Position numbers and translations under genes: made by a program
Source of the DNA: Solibacillus isronensis
GTDB taxonomy: Bacteria; Bacillota; Bacilli; Bacillales_A; Planococcaceae
NCBI RefSeq assembly: GCF_023715405.1
Contig: NZ_JAMBOC010000001.1
Coordinates: forward strand, 620,001-684,000
Reading direction: 5' to 3'
DNA: 64,000 bases
In this document: positions 15,702 to 24,333 of the stretch, piece by piece
Position numbering within the stretch: the first letter of the stretch is position 1
Layout: each line of letters starts with the position of its first letter
The notes under the pieces: generated by a model
Databases searched by the model: none
What the model saw: only the letters and a program-made list of their open reading frames with translations
What the model was told of the DNA's origin: nothing

Positions 15702-16414
15702 ATCCAATCCTCCTCGCCAGAGAAATGTAAATACGCACCCTCTAATGTGGATTTCTCACTTACTTGGATTGCCTCCTGGATTGTACCTTGAAAGACCGTT
15801 TCTCCATTTTTTAAAATCAAGATTTTATCACATAATATCTCAACCTCATCCATGTAATGTGATGTTAGGACAATTGCCAAACCTTTTTCTTTCATCGCTA
15901 AAAGCTGCTTCCAAAGCATGCGTCTAGCCCTTGTATCTAACCCTGTTGTGAGTTCGTCTAAAAAAACAAGCTTAGGGTTTGAAATTAGAGCTAATAACAC
16001 TGCTAAACGTTGACGTTCTCCGCCTGAAAGTGATTTTACAAGCTGAGTTTCCTTACCAGCTAGACCAAATGTTTGTAACAGTAATGGTACATCAGCAGTT
16101 TGTTTATAAAGTGACCCCCACTGCTCGAATGCCTCACGTACGATTAATTTATCTTGAAAATTTGTTTCCTGAAACTGTACTCCTACCTCTTGAAAGACCT
16201 CCTTACGTTGAACGATTGGTGATTTCCCAAGCATTGTGAGTTCTTTGAAATTACTCTTTTCAATCCCAAGTACTGCCGCAATAGTAGATGATTTCCCTGC
16301 ACCATTTGCTCCAAGTAAGCCAATTACCTCACCGGGTTCAACACTAAAACTAACGTTATTAACAGCTATTTTAGCACCGTATGTGACTGATAAGTTTTTG
16401 ACATTTAATATCAT
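15698..16414 (-). CDS. ABC transporter ATP-binding protein
   Basis: 238 residues behind AAAGGAGGC. Walker A GANGAGKSS, Q-loop GVQFQE, signature LSGGERQR, Walker B LVFLDELTTGLD and H-loop TSHYMDE are all present. Walker B has ELTTGLD where EPTTGLD is usual; the Leu for Pro change is conservative and the catalytic Glu is kept. First gene of the minus-strand operon with the permease and double MerR gene. Confidence 0.92.
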   Translation of the reverse strand: MILNVKNLSVTYGAKIAVNNVSFSVEPGEVIGLLGANGAGKSSTIAAVLGIEKSNFKELTMLGKSPIVQRKEVFQEVGVQFQETNFQDKLIVREAFEQWGSLYKQTADVPLLLQTFGLAGKETQLVKSLSGGERQRLAVLLALISNPKLVFLDELTTGLDTRARRMLWKQLLAMKEKGLAIVLTSHYMDEVEILCDKILILKNGETVFQGTIQEAIQVSEKSTLEGAYLHFSGEEDWI

Positions 16415-16528
16415 ATTAGTGCCTCCTTTATTAGATTCGGAATTTACTATATCAAAGGGATGTGAGGGTGGTGTATTATTGGAGGGTTGTATAAAGATGA
16501 AATTTGAACAGCAATAAAAAGCTCAAGT

Positions 16529-16602
16529 CAAAAGGGCGTGATTCTTTAATAAGAAACGCGTCTTATTTATTTTAATGACCAGATTATGAACATACATTCT
16601 TT
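16529..16602 (+). repeat. Hairpin-repeat family member
   Basis: AAGGGCGTGATTCTTTAATA, AGAAACGCGTCTTATTTATT, then GACCAGATTATGAACATACATT. It has the same order of parts as 12481 and 19867. Confidence 0.6.
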
Positions 16603-16786
16603 TGTGGAAAATTTCCAAAGGAGGTTTAAACAATCATTCTATTTCCCCTTATTGCTGCATAGTTGTAATTCTCTGCTTACCAAACATCCCCAAAACAACG
16701 CTTATTTTATTAAAATAACAATGACCTCCATATTAATAATTAGGAAAACAGGGTATATGTTAGGTGTAATACTAGGAGGAGTAATA

Positions 16787-17173
16787 ATGAAACTTGAATT
16801 TTTAAAAATTGAAAATATCGTAGAAACCGAAAAAAACATAATCATTTACATACCAGCAGGGGGCATCCAGTTTCAATTTAAAAATAAGATCATTTCTTTA
16901 AAGGATCCGTTAAGAATTGCTATGACACATCGGGGCAGCTTCCTCAATGTTGTTCGTTACATCGATTTCGTAGTTTACGATGACCTATCAATATATACGA
17001 CAGGTGAGATTAAGCGAGAAAGCTTATTTGGTATTGTATCAAATGATGAAGTGCTATTAGCCATTCATAAAGCGCTGGAAAAAGAACGTACGGATGTTCC
17101 GTTTTTTAAATCATTGGATTTTAAAGCAATGTCTAACCGTGAATTTGGTGATACGTATGAGCAGTCGAGTTAA
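16787..17173 (+). CDS. Hypothetical cytoplasmic protein
   Basis: 128 residues starting at ATG 16787, directly behind AGGAGGAG. Longer readings of the same frame run back through a dispersed repeat and are not coding. The product is a compact mixed alpha/beta protein with several Ile/Val strands (IENIVETEKNIIIYIPAGG) and a charged helix (ALEKERTDVPFFKSLDF). No family recognised; no signal peptide. Confidence 0.6.
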   Translation: MKLEFLKIENIVETEKNIIIYIPAGGIQFQFKNKIISLKDPLRIAMTHRGSFLNVVRYIDFVVYDDLSIYTTGEIKRESLFGIVSNDEVLLAIHKALEKERTDVPFFKSLDFKAMSNREFGDTYEQSS

Positions 17174-17280
17174 ATTGGAGATTTAAATACTGCGTAATCC
17201 AAGTAGAAAGACCATGCATTAATATATAATTAATTAGGAGGCTAGTTAGCTAACTAATTTATATTGGAAGAAGGTTTTTT

Positions 17281-17916
17281 ATGAAAATTGATACCCCAAA
17301 AATCCCACTAAATTTAACTGTAGCGAACTTTAGTGATATTTTTTTAGAAGAAGACCCAACGCTTGAAAAGTGTATTATAAATGACTCCGAGTTCACAAAT
17401 GAAGCTGTACATAGAGTACGACTCTATAATACAGTGATAAAGAACTGCAACTTTACTAATACAGATTTCAGTAATATTGATATTATGGATACCCGTTTTG
17501 AAAATTGTGATTTGTCGAATGTTAATTTGAATCACTCTTCCATCCATAGAGTTGAATTTATTAACAGTAAATTACTTGGTAGTAACTTCACTGAATCTCG
17601 TGTTGGCAACGTAAAATTTGAAAACTCAATATTAAATTTGGCTATATTCGGCGATTCAAAATTTGAAAAAGTTATTTTTAAAGATGTTTCTTTACAAAAT
17701 ACAGATTTCTTCAACTGTAAACTAAAGAAAGTTGTATTCGAATCATGTAATCTTAATGAAGCAAATTTTGAACAAACTTCTCTTAAAGAAATAGATATAA
17801 GTTCATCTACTTTTGAGTCACTTACGGTATCAGTAAAGGATTTAGTTGGTTGTAAAGTATCAAGGTACCAGGCTATTCAGTTTGCATCACTATTGGGATT
17901 GATAATAAAAGATTAG
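17281..17916 (+). CDS. Pentapeptide-repeat protein
   Basis: 211 residues. From about residue 30 to 180 the chain cycles through A(D/N)LxN-like units with Phe or Leu every fifth residue: CNFTNTDFSNIDIMDTRFEN, CDLSNVNLNHSSI, and CNLNEANFEQTSL. This predicts a right-handed quadrilateral beta-helix. Some members mimic DNA and protect gyrase (Qnr, MfpA); others have unknown roles. I see no feature proving a Qnr function. Start ATG 17281 behind GAAGAAGG. Monocistronic, with a hairpin terminator 64 bases after the stop. Confidence 0.88.
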   Translation: MKIDTPKIPLNLTVANFSDIFLEEDPTLEKCIINDSEFTNEAVHRVRLYNTVIKNCNFTNTDFSNIDIMDTRFENCDLSNVNLNHSSIHRVEFINSKLLGSNFTESRVGNVKFENSILNLAIFGDSKFEKVIFKDVSLQNTDFFNCKLKKVVFESCNLNEANFEQTSLKEIDISSSTFESLTVSVKDLVGCKVSRYQAIQFASLLGLIIKD

Positions 17917-17979
17917 GATTTAATATTTCTATTCAATAGGGGACTTGGCTTTTTATTTCTAACTTTAACAATTACACAT

Positions 17980-18004
17980 AAGCGTGATCCATTCACGCTT
18001 TTTT
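17980..18004 (+). terminator. Terminator of the pentapeptide gene
   Basis: AAGCGTGA pairs with TCACGCTT around five bases, followed by TTTTCG. Confidence 0.75.
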
Positions 18005-18047
18005 CGTGTTTTCTTATTTAATGTTATGGTCGTATATAATTGAATAA

Positions 18048-18095
18048 AGCGCTTTTCTTATTTAAGAAAAGCGCACGATTGTTGAATAACGAATG
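18048..18095 (-). repeat. Hairpin-repeat family member, reverse orientation
   Basis: AGCGCTTTTCTTA...TAAGAAAAGCGC, then CACGATTGTTGAATA. Read on the minus strand it is CAACAATCGTGCGCTTTTC, the CAACAATCGGGC lead-in. Confidence 0.65.
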
Positions 18096-18173
18096 CTCTT
18101 AGTATTATGTGTCCAATCATACTCCCAAACGTTGCTTCGAGAATGTTCAGTATTAATTCGTAATAATAATGAG

Positions 18174-18202
18174 TTGATAACAGTCTAATTAGACTATATA
18201 AT
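18174..18202 (+). promoter_or_regulatory. SigA promoter of the esterase-padR operon
   Basis: TTGATA (18174-18179), exact 17-base spacer, TATAAT (18197-18202). The spacer contains the first operator palindrome. Confidence 0.8.
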
Positions 18203-18220
18203 TAGGAATCTAATTAGACT
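18182..18220 (+). promoter_or_regulatory. Twin palindromic operator, probably for the PadR regulator
   Basis: AGTCTAATTAGACT (18182-18195) is a perfect 14-base palindrome; AATCTAATTAGACT (18207-18220) is its near copy, 25 bp away centre to centre. One lies between -35 and -10, the other over the transcription start. The only regulator in this operon is the PadR protein. Confidence 0.65.
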
Positions 18221-18243
18221 GTTTAGTAAAGGATTGAAAATAA

Positions 18244-19086
18244 ATGATAAAATCTTTTTTAATGTTAGGACAATCAAATATGGCAGGTCGCGGATTTTTG
18301 CATGAGGTAGAACCTATCTATAATGAAAAAATAAAAATGCTTCGCAATGGTCAATGGCAAATGATGACAGAGCCCGTTAATTATGATCGTCCTGTTGCTG
18401 GTGTAAGCCTGGCAGCATCTTTTGCAGAGGCATGGTCGAAAGCTAATCCGGATGAAGAAGTTGGTTTGATTCCTTGTGCGGAAGGCGGCAGTTCCTTGAA
18501 CGATTGGCATCCAGAAGGTACTCTTTTTCAACATGCTTTGTCTGAAGCACGATTTGCTCTTGAAACGAGTGAAATCTGTGGCATACTGTGGCATCAAGGT
18601 GAAAGTGACAGTAATAATGGGCAACATGATACTTACTACGATAAATTAAGTTTTATTATGACGACATTAAGAGATGAATTGAATCTTGAAAATGTTCCAT
18701 TAATTATTGGTGAACTCGGTAACTTTTTAGGCAAAACAGGCTTTGGAAAATATTCGCCTGAGTACAAGCTAGTTAATGAACAATTACGCCGTTATGCAGA
18801 AAACCTGCCAAATAGTTATTTTGTTACAGCAGAAGGTTTAACTGCTAATCCAGATGGTATCCATTTGAATGCCGTTTCCCAGCGGAAATTCGGTTATCGC
18901 TACTTCGAGGCATTTTCGAAAAAGCGTCATATCTTGGAGCCACTTTCAGATGAAAATCAATCACTAAATATAAACAGTACCTATTCAAAATCTGAACAAA
19001 TTTATATTCACAGTATGAATTTAGCTCTAGGTAAAATCACATACGCTGAATTTGAAGCGCAAATGGCAAAGGTGATGCAACCTTGA
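18244..19086 (+). CDS. SGNH/SASA-domain carbohydrate esterase (CE6-like)
   Basis: 280 residues with no signal peptide. Block I FLMLGQSNMAGRG holds the nucleophile Ser in GQSN; then AEGGSSLNDW, the block WHQGESDSNNG, and the catalytic DGIHLN near residue 205. These are the hallmarks of the SASA/CE6 family (acetyl-xylan esterases, sialate-O-acetylesterases), which remove O-acetyl groups from sugars. The intracellular location suggests deacetylation of an imported sugar or glycoside; the natural substrate is unknown. The last four bases (TTGA) overlap the PadR start, so it is probably autoregulated with that gene. Confidence 0.87.
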   Translation: MIKSFLMLGQSNMAGRGFLHEVEPIYNEKIKMLRNGQWQMMTEPVNYDRPVAGVSLAASFAEAWSKANPDEEVGLIPCAEGGSSLNDWHPEGTLFQHALSEARFALETSEICGILWHQGESDSNNGQHDTYYDKLSFIMTTLRDELNLENVPLIIGELGNFLGKTGFGKYSPEYKLVNEQLRRYAENLPNSYFVTAEGLTANPDGIHLNAVSQRKFGYRYFEAFSKKRHILEPLSDENQSLNINSTYSKSEQIYIHSMNLALGKITYAEFEAQMAKVMQP

Positions 19087-19622
19087 TTCCGTTACTTATC
19101 CTTGGTTTACTTATTCAAAACCCTGGCGCTCATGGATACGAACTTTTAAGTTTAATGGAAAAAAGACATTATAAATATATTGTGAACTTTACGAAAGGTT
19201 CATTTTATTACAATTTGCAACAGCTTGTAGAAAAAGGGTTCATTGAACAAACACATCAAATCAATCCAAACAATGGTCGTGAAATTCAAACCTTTAAAAT
19301 CACGTCTTTAGGAAGAGAAGAATTTGAAAAATTAATGAATAAATATGGGACGAAATCGGAGTATGTAAACTTACAATTCTATGGGGCTTTACTTTTTGCA
19401 GATGAATACGATAAAAATAAATTATTAGAACTAATTCAACTGCAAATTAATCAAACTGAAGCGAGAATTGCTTTACTCGATGACTACCTCGCTTACTCGG
19501 AAGAATTACCTCATAAAATTGATTATTTTCGTTGCATGAACGAAAATTCTCGTTCCCACCATTTAGTAAACTTAAATTGGTTTAAAGAATTGAAGGCAAA
19601 TCTAGAAGAAGATATTGAATAA
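19083..19622 (+). CDS. PadR-family transcriptional regulator
   Basis: 179 residues beginning at TTG 19083 inside the esterase stop (TTGA overlap), which implies translational coupling. The winged HTH fills the first ~75 residues: LILGLLIQNPGAHGYELLS, FTKGSFYYNLQQLVEKGFIE, and FKITSLGREEF. The C-terminal half is the helical dimerisation/effector domain of the longer PadR-s2/PadR type. It most likely represses its own operon through the twin palindrome in the promoter. Confidence 0.88.
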   Translation: MIPLLILGLLIQNPGAHGYELLSLMEKRHYKYIVNFTKGSFYYNLQQLVEKGFIEQTHQINPNNGREIQTFKITSLGREEFEKLMNKYGTKSEYVNLQFYGALLFADEYDKNKLLELIQLQINQTEARIALLDDYLAYSEELPHKIDYFRCMNENSRSHHLVNLNWFKELKANLEEDIE

Positions 19623-19682
19623 AAACTAACCATACTAATATCAGAAAATAAAAATGGCCGCTGCAAGTTTGAGAATCCACTA

Positions 19683-19723
19683 AAAAGGCACGAATGTTGT
19701 TAAATCAACATTTGTGCCTTTTC
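19683..19723 (+). terminator. Terminator of the esterase-padR operon
   Basis: AAAAGGCACgAATGTTG pairs with CAACATTtGTGCCTTTT (one mismatch), then TTCG. Confidence 0.75.
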
Positions 19724-19866
19724 GCTTGGACTGTAGATTATACAGTTTCTATACATATGGAATAAACAGTTGAAGTAGCAGCGTTTATACACTTTTAGCT
19801 TATTTATAAATTATTAGACAAAGTACAATTGTAATTAATAGGAGGCAGAAATTATATTCAAGTTGT

Positions 19867-19955
19867 CCAACAATAGGGCACTATCATGAAATTAAAGGAT
19901 GTCCCTTTTTGGCGTTTTAGGTCATATTGTGAAATAACATTCTTTTATAAAAGAA
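19867..19955 (+). repeat. Hairpin-repeat family member (long form)
   Basis: CCAACAATAGGGCACTATCA, GGATGTCCCTTTTTGGCG, and GTCATATTGTGAAATAACAT-TCTTTTA: lead-in, hairpin and tail are all present. Confidence 0.6.
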
Positions 19956-20033
19956 TAAAAATTTGGTAACTTTATGAAGGGGGATCAGTGTTAGGTAGAG
20001 AATTAACATTAAAAGTCAGGGGAGGTATTTATA

Positions 20034-20504
20034 TTGAAAAATAGAATCCTTTTAATCTTTGCAGTAATTTTATCATTAGCAATTACAGGATGTAATGATG
20101 AGGAATCCATTGAGAAAAATGAAAAAGTAATTAATCACAATTGGAATGAAAGTTCACTTTTTGAATCAGGCGGTTACACAATGATTGGAGAAGAGGGACG
20201 ATTAGGTTTTATTTATGATGATAGCGAAGTTGTTAGGTTTTATCCTGATAAAGTGCAAAAGTACATGTGGCATTTTTGGGGGGGAGAACAAGAGTTAGAA
20301 GGAGAACTGAAAATTGTAGCCACGCATGAAAATGAAGATGAAGAAATCTATGTGACTGGTGGAGCACTAGGTGCTGCTAATAATGGGGCAGACAAACACG
20401 CCCCATCTAACATGTCATTACCTAAAAGCGGAATATGGAAGTTAGATGCTTATATAGGTGGAAGTCTGTTTGGAAGTGTATATGTAAAAGTTCATGAGAA
20501 ATAA
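20034..20504 (+). CDS. Lipoprotein, DUF4871-like
   Basis: 156 residues from TTG 20034 behind GGGGAGGT. Lipobox AITGC puts the acylated Cys at about residue 20. The mature part is a single beta-sandwich-like domain with RLGFIYDD, MWHFWGG, PKSGIWKLDAYI and ends GSLFGSVYVKV, a pattern shared with DUF4871 proteins of Bacillus. Extracytoplasmic, membrane-anchored; function unknown. Confidence 0.75.
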   Translation: MKNRILLIFAVILSLAITGCNDEESIEKNEKVINHNWNESSLFESGGYTMIGEEGRLGFIYDDSEVVRFYPDKVQKYMWHFWGGEQELEGELKIVATHENEDEEIYVTGGALGAANNGADKHAPSNMSLPKSGIWKLDAYIGGSLFGSVYVKVHEK

Positions 20505-20551
20505 TTTATATTTTTAATTTTGTTTGAAACAAAATGATATTACTTATTTGA

Positions 20552-20677
20552 GAATTACAAGATAGTCCTGTTAAATTATACAGTTTTGTTGTGGGAAATG
20601 AGGAAGATTTAGCAGATGATGAATTTGTAGGGGATTTAGAAAGCGATCCATTAAGTCTCAAAGAATTATTGCAGTAG
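20552..20677 (+). pseudogene. C-terminal gene relic
   Basis: 41 sense codons open from an upstream TGA to TAG 20675-20677, with no start codon or SD. The reading is distinctly coding: SFVVGNEEDLADDEFVGDLE then SDPLSLKELLQ. The 5' part of the gene is missing. Confidence 0.35.
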
Positions 20678-20727
20678 AAGATTAAATACAATTCAATAAG
20701 AACAAAGATTTTGTAGATCTATAATAG

Positions 20728-20766
20728 GTAAGAGCTATCTACATAAGTTTATAGGATAGCTCTTAC
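20728..20766. repeat. Perfect 12-bp inverted repeat
   Basis: GTAAGAGCTATC and GATAGCTCTTAC around a 15-base loop. It lacks a U-run on either strand, so it is only a weak terminator candidate for the coat gene on the minus strand. Confidence 0.5.
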
Positions 20767-20807
20767 AATTAATCAATATTGTAAAAATTAAGAGGGTTAA
20801 TTCCTTT

Positions 20808-21179
20808 TTAAGCGACTCTTAAAGCTAACTGAGCTAATAATTGGATAGCTGCTTGAACTACTACATCAATTTGAACTTCGGTTTGTCTTACAGTGATTGC
20901 ATCAGAGTCAATAATAGTAACGTTTTGTGTTTCGGTTTGAGTAACTTCTAAATTTTGAGCTATTCTTTGAAGATTGCTTATATCAGCATTTTCATTGGAG
21001 CCTAAAACTACAACAGCAGCTTCGATAGCAGCTTGTAGGGCAGCTTGAACTACCACAAGACCTTGTACTTCCGTTTGAGTTACGTCAACAGTATGAGAAT
21101 TTTGAATTAATAACCCTTGATTTTGAGTTTGAATTACTTCTAGATTATCTTCAGTATTTTGGTTTCCAGTAACCGGCAT
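20808..21179 (-). CDS. Spore coat protein, CotX/CotV type with two repeat units
   Basis: 123 residues built from two copies of one module: LEVIQTQNQGLLIQNSHTVD followed by VTQTEVQGLVVVQAALQAAI, then LEVTQTETQNVTIIDSDAIT followed by VRQTEVQIDVVVQAAIQLLA. This T-Q/V-Q periodic pattern is the CotX domain of insoluble, outer-coat/crust proteins of Bacillus spores. It has no Cys. ATG 21179 lies behind AAAGGAGATGA. A SigK-like promoter lies ~45 bases upstream, as expected for a late mother-cell gene. Confidence 0.85.
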   Translation of the reverse strand: MPVTGNQNTEDNLEVIQTQNQGLLIQNSHTVDVTQTEVQGLVVVQAALQAAIEAAVVVLGSNENADISNLQRIAQNLEVTQTETQNVTIIDSDAITVRQTEVQIDVVVQAAIQLLAQLALRVA

Positions 21180-21220
21180 AAATAATCATCTCCTTTCGAG
21201 TTTATTTTGTATTACGTCAC

Positions 21221-21252
21221 TAGATTATGCTTTAGTTGAAAAAGACTGTGGA
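21221..21252 (-). promoter_or_regulatory. Candidate SigK promoter of the coat gene
   Basis: On the minus strand CATAATCTA matches the SigK -10 CATANNNTA exactly; an ACA-containing -35 (CCACAG) lies about 16-17 bases upstream. Confidence 0.5.
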
Positions 21253-21540
21253 CGAATATCTTAGGTAACTCTGAATTATTGAATGGTGTTTAGCCTATTA
21301 GCTAAATAAATAGCTACGTGAAATAATCTAGGCACTTATTTTATTAGAAGAGTGTTTATATAGGTTTAAGATTAAGAGCTATTAAAAGGAGACAAATTAA
21401 ATAATATTCTTTAGAGGAAATGTTAACAAAAGGCGGTTTAAGGGATTTTTTTGTATACCGCGAAATATTGTATTGAAGTAAAAATATATCTCCTGTGTAA
21501 ATATATGTATATAATGAAAATCATACTATGAGAGTCACAA
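21253..21540. other. AT-rich intergenic DNA
   Basis: No gene or hairpin with a T-run recognised; presumably holds the promoter of the metalloprotease-like gene at 21556. Confidence 0.4.
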
Positions 21541-21555
21541 GAAGGAGTTACTTAA

Positions 21556-22392
21556 ATGAAAATCATACAATTAACACCTCAATTATTAAATGAAAATAAA
21601 CATAATAGTCATATTTTTTTAAATAATATGATTCATCCCACGATCAATTCGAAGAGTTGGATGAATCAATGGCAAGATATTGTATCACGTTTTCAACTCT
21701 TTAAATTTTTAGACTTGCCAATAGAGGATATACTTGCTCACAGTTGGAATGAGGAATTTATTGAACAGGTTGTTAATGAAACCGTCCAACTTGTTAAACA
21801 GCATATTGAACTCGATGATAATTTACAAATCACAATTGTACCTGCACTTCCTTTTCCTTGGTTTTCGAATATAGATCAATCGATTTGGACGAATGGATTT
21901 ACGAATAGTAGTCAGAGCATTTGGATAGCTATTCCTGCTGATCCGGACATCTTATTCTTACGCTATTTACTGGCACACGAACTACATCATGCAGCACCGC
22001 AAAATCCCATTTATAAGTTAACACTAGATCAATTCCCACTAAAAGATTGGTACAAAATGGAGGGGACAGCTGAATATTTTAGCTTGCAACTATTCGAAGA
22101 TAAACGCTGGTGGAAAGAAAGTTTTACTTTAGAAGTAGAAGAACATTATATTGCGGAAGCAAAAAGATTTTTAAATACAAATGATGATTCAATTAAAGGA
22201 CCACTTTGCTTCGGAAGCATAAAACAACAAATTCCTTATATGGCTGGTTATTCGTTTGCCTACAATGCTGTAATGGATTATATAAAACGTTATCCAATTG
22301 AAAATTTAAATCAACTATTTGAAATAGATTCGGAAGAACTTGTTATGACATATAAGTTACATAGCACAAAAAATCAAATTAGATTGCACTAA
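21556..22392 (+). CDS. DUF2268/YjaZ-like putative Zn metalloprotease
   Basis: 278 residues from ATG 21556 behind AAGGAGTT. The zinc motif HExxH is intact as AHELHHAAPQ (near residue 142), followed about 30 residues later by WYKMEGTAEYF, whose Glu is the likely third ligand. No signal peptide, so cytoplasmic. The layout (N-terminal helical part, HELHH, EGTAE, C-terminal helices) fits DUF2268-containing predicted proteases of Bacillus. Substrate unknown. A dispersed hairpin repeat follows the stop. Confidence 0.8.
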   Translation: MKIIQLTPQLLNENKHNSHIFLNNMIHPTINSKSWMNQWQDIVSRFQLFKFLDLPIEDILAHSWNEEFIEQVVNETVQLVKQHIELDDNLQITIVPALPFPWFSNIDQSIWTNGFTNSSQSIWIAIPADPDILFLRYLLAHELHHAAPQNPIYKLTLDQFPLKDWYKMEGTAEYFSLQLFEDKRWWKESFTLEVEEHYIAEAKRFLNTNDDSIKGPLCFGSIKQQIPYMAGYSFAYNAVMDYIKRYPIENLNQLFEIDSEELVMTYKLHSTKNQIRLH

Positions 22393-22395
22393 CTC

Positions 22396-22452
22396 TTCAA
22401 CAATCGGGCACTTTCATTGAATAGGGAAGGGCTCTTTTTACATTTTTGGCCT
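22396..22452 (+). repeat. Hairpin-repeat family member, probable terminator
   Basis: CAACAATCGGGCACTTTCAT, AATAGGGAAGGGCTCTTTTT, then TTGGCCTTGTGAT. The imperfect hairpin plus T5 could terminate the preceding gene. Confidence 0.6.
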
Positions 22453-22569
22453 TGTGATATATAAAGCATCCCACCAATCGATGCAGCGGGAACAAAATAG
22501 AATTAAAAAAGTCTTTAATAAAAGGAATTATTTAACTTCTCTTTATTAATAAAAAAAGGGGTGTATGGT

Positions 22570-22964
22570 ATGACTGCTAATTCAACAATAAAAGGGGCAA
22601 AGCGAAAAAAGATAGTAAAGATATCACTAATTATCAGCTTTTTATTTATGGGGTTTATTGGATATGGAGTTTATTGGGCATTTTTCGATATGAAAAGGTT
22701 GCCTACTGGTGAATATCTTACGGAAGAAACCTCTCCTGATGGTACGTATACTTTAAAAGCCTATGTATCGATTACAAGCTTAAGTGCGGATGCTGTACGA
22801 GGTGAATTAGTATTTAATGAGTCCAAAGGTAAAAAAAAAATATCTATTGGAATTATCGAGAATCAACAGCCAAAATTGAATGGCTGGATAATAAAACAGT
22901 TGTAATTAATGGACATACTCTTGAAGTTCCTAATGGAAAATTCGATTTTCGTAACGAGAAATAG
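22570..22964 (+). pseudogene. DUF5412-family membrane protein gene frameshifted at an A10 tract
   Basis: ATG 22570 (SD AAAGGGG) encodes an N-terminal membrane anchor (about residues 15-37), then TSPDGTYTLKAYV and ELVFNESKGKKK. The frame then meets ten A's (22831-22840). Read straight on it ends after 25 unrelated codons at 22905. Shifted by -1 it continues as NIYWNYRESTAKIEWLDNKT, then VVINGHTLEVPNGKFDFRNEK to TAG 22964, the expected DUF5412 C terminus. One A is therefore missing from the tract. It may be a true mutation, a sequencing error, or a gene rescued by polymerase slippage. Confidence 0.75.
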
Positions 22965-23206
22965 TAGAAAAAGACAAAGTAGCGTTAATTAATAAGGGTC
23001 GCGTCACCTTTCATTAAACACCATTTGTACTAATTCCGTTCAATTGGTTGTTTTCGTTATCTGTATAAAATGCTTCAGAACCAATAGTCTAAAGAAAAGA
23101 CACGAAACGTTGATATATCTACATTTGTGTCTTTCTGATGTATTCCCTAACTTTCTTTTTGGAACTTTTATTAAACTTATAATAGCCGCAGATTAAAGTA
23201 TTCATT

Positions 23207-23473
23207 TTACCTCTTTGAGGAAACCCCAATAAAAGTACCGATCCATACACCTGCAAAAATAGTAATGGCGAAATAAGCCAAAAGGATCCCATCCCAACCA
23301 CCAACTATATCCTTGCTAAAAATAATTAATCCAATACAAATTAGACTTAATAATGTGGCGGTTAAAAGTAAAACTTTTCTTGAAACCTTACGGGATATAA
23401 TAAACATCCCAATTGCAAACACAATTCCGCAAAGTAATATAGGTGTCCATCCCTCTAACATCAAAGCATTCAT
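23207..23473 (-). CDS. YesK-like small membrane protein
   Basis: 88 residues with three hydrophobic segments (about 8-25, 33-53 and 63-83); the loop DIVGGWDGILLAYFAI between helices 2 and 3 and the final IGTFIG are typical of YesK-like proteins of Bacillus. ATG 23473 lies behind AGGAGGTAATTA. Function unknown. A short hairpin (AAAGACAC...GTGTCTTTC, 23097-23137) may end the transcript. Confidence 0.65.
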   Translation of the reverse strand: MNALMLEGWTPILLCGIVFAIGMFIISRKVSRKVLLLTATLLSLICIGLIIFSKDIVGGWDGILLAYFAITIFAGVWIGTFIGVSSKR

Positions 23474-23815
23474 TTAATTACCTCCTGTTATGTTTTCCGT
23501 AACCTGGGGAAATTGCTAGAATTATTTATTATTTATATTACCAACTACCCTAAACTATATATCAGTAACATTCACTTTACCATCTAGCAAACGCCTATAT
23601 CCGTAAATGCAACTCCTAAAGGGTGTTCCGAAAAACATGATTGTTGATTAAACAAAAATGTATGAAAGCGTCTTTTATACCTAACGGCGCTTTCGGTGTT
23701 TTATAAAAAGTGGTAAAATTTTCATTAAACATATTAAAAATTAAAAATCCGTATTAATCAATTGTATGAAAAAGAATTAAAATGATTAATACTTCAGTTC
23801 TTTTTGTGTATGTAA
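23474..23815. other. Intergenic DNA, nothing firm
   Basis: AT-rich, with a small GC-rich hairpin fragment (GGCGCTTTCGGTG, near 23686) that recalls the dispersed repeats. No gene seen. Confidence 0.35.
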
Positions 23816-24244
23816 ACTATCGATGAAAGAAAAGTATTTAGTGCAGTAATTCTTTATAGAGGAAAGGTTGAATATTATATTTTTGAGTGTTTGGCACTGA
23901 ATGGTATAGCTGATGAAGGAATTTGGTTTTTCTTCAGCATCGATTCGAAGATTGGCGTACGGAAAGAACGTCTCACATCGTATTATTCACCCGAAGATAT
24001 TAATATTCGGGCGTTTGCGGTGAAGGGTGAAATGATTGTTGCGTACCAAGGCAGAGGGGAACATACACTTTTTGAGTTACAACGTGTTGGTAATGAATAT
24101 AAGACTGTCCGTAAAATCGAACTGATGAAGCCGAATGGTAAGTCCATTGAACCACAATTAGTGAATAACCGTGAGAGTAAGTTGCTGTTTTTGGACGGGA
24201 ATGAGCTGTATATCTATGAAGCGAAATCTGGTGCAACAGAATGA
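23816..24244 (+). pseudogene. N-terminally truncated gene, beta-propeller-like C terminus
   Basis: Open from just after a TAA to TGA 24244 with no ATG and no SD; TTG 23891 is the only possible start and lacks a ribosome site. Coding-like sequence begins well upstream of it (DERKVFSAVILYRGKVEYYI). The reading has repeated beta-strand pairs (EYKTVRKIELMKPNGKS, SKLLFLDGNELYIYEAKSG) like the last blades of a WD/YncE-type propeller. It is best seen as the remaining C terminus of a larger gene. Confidence 0.5.
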
Positions 24245-24333
24245 TTCAATAAGATTTAACTTGAATGGTAAACGACCTAATTCGTTATCGAAATATTATT
24301 TATCGAAAAAATCACTAAAGGATAGGTGATACT

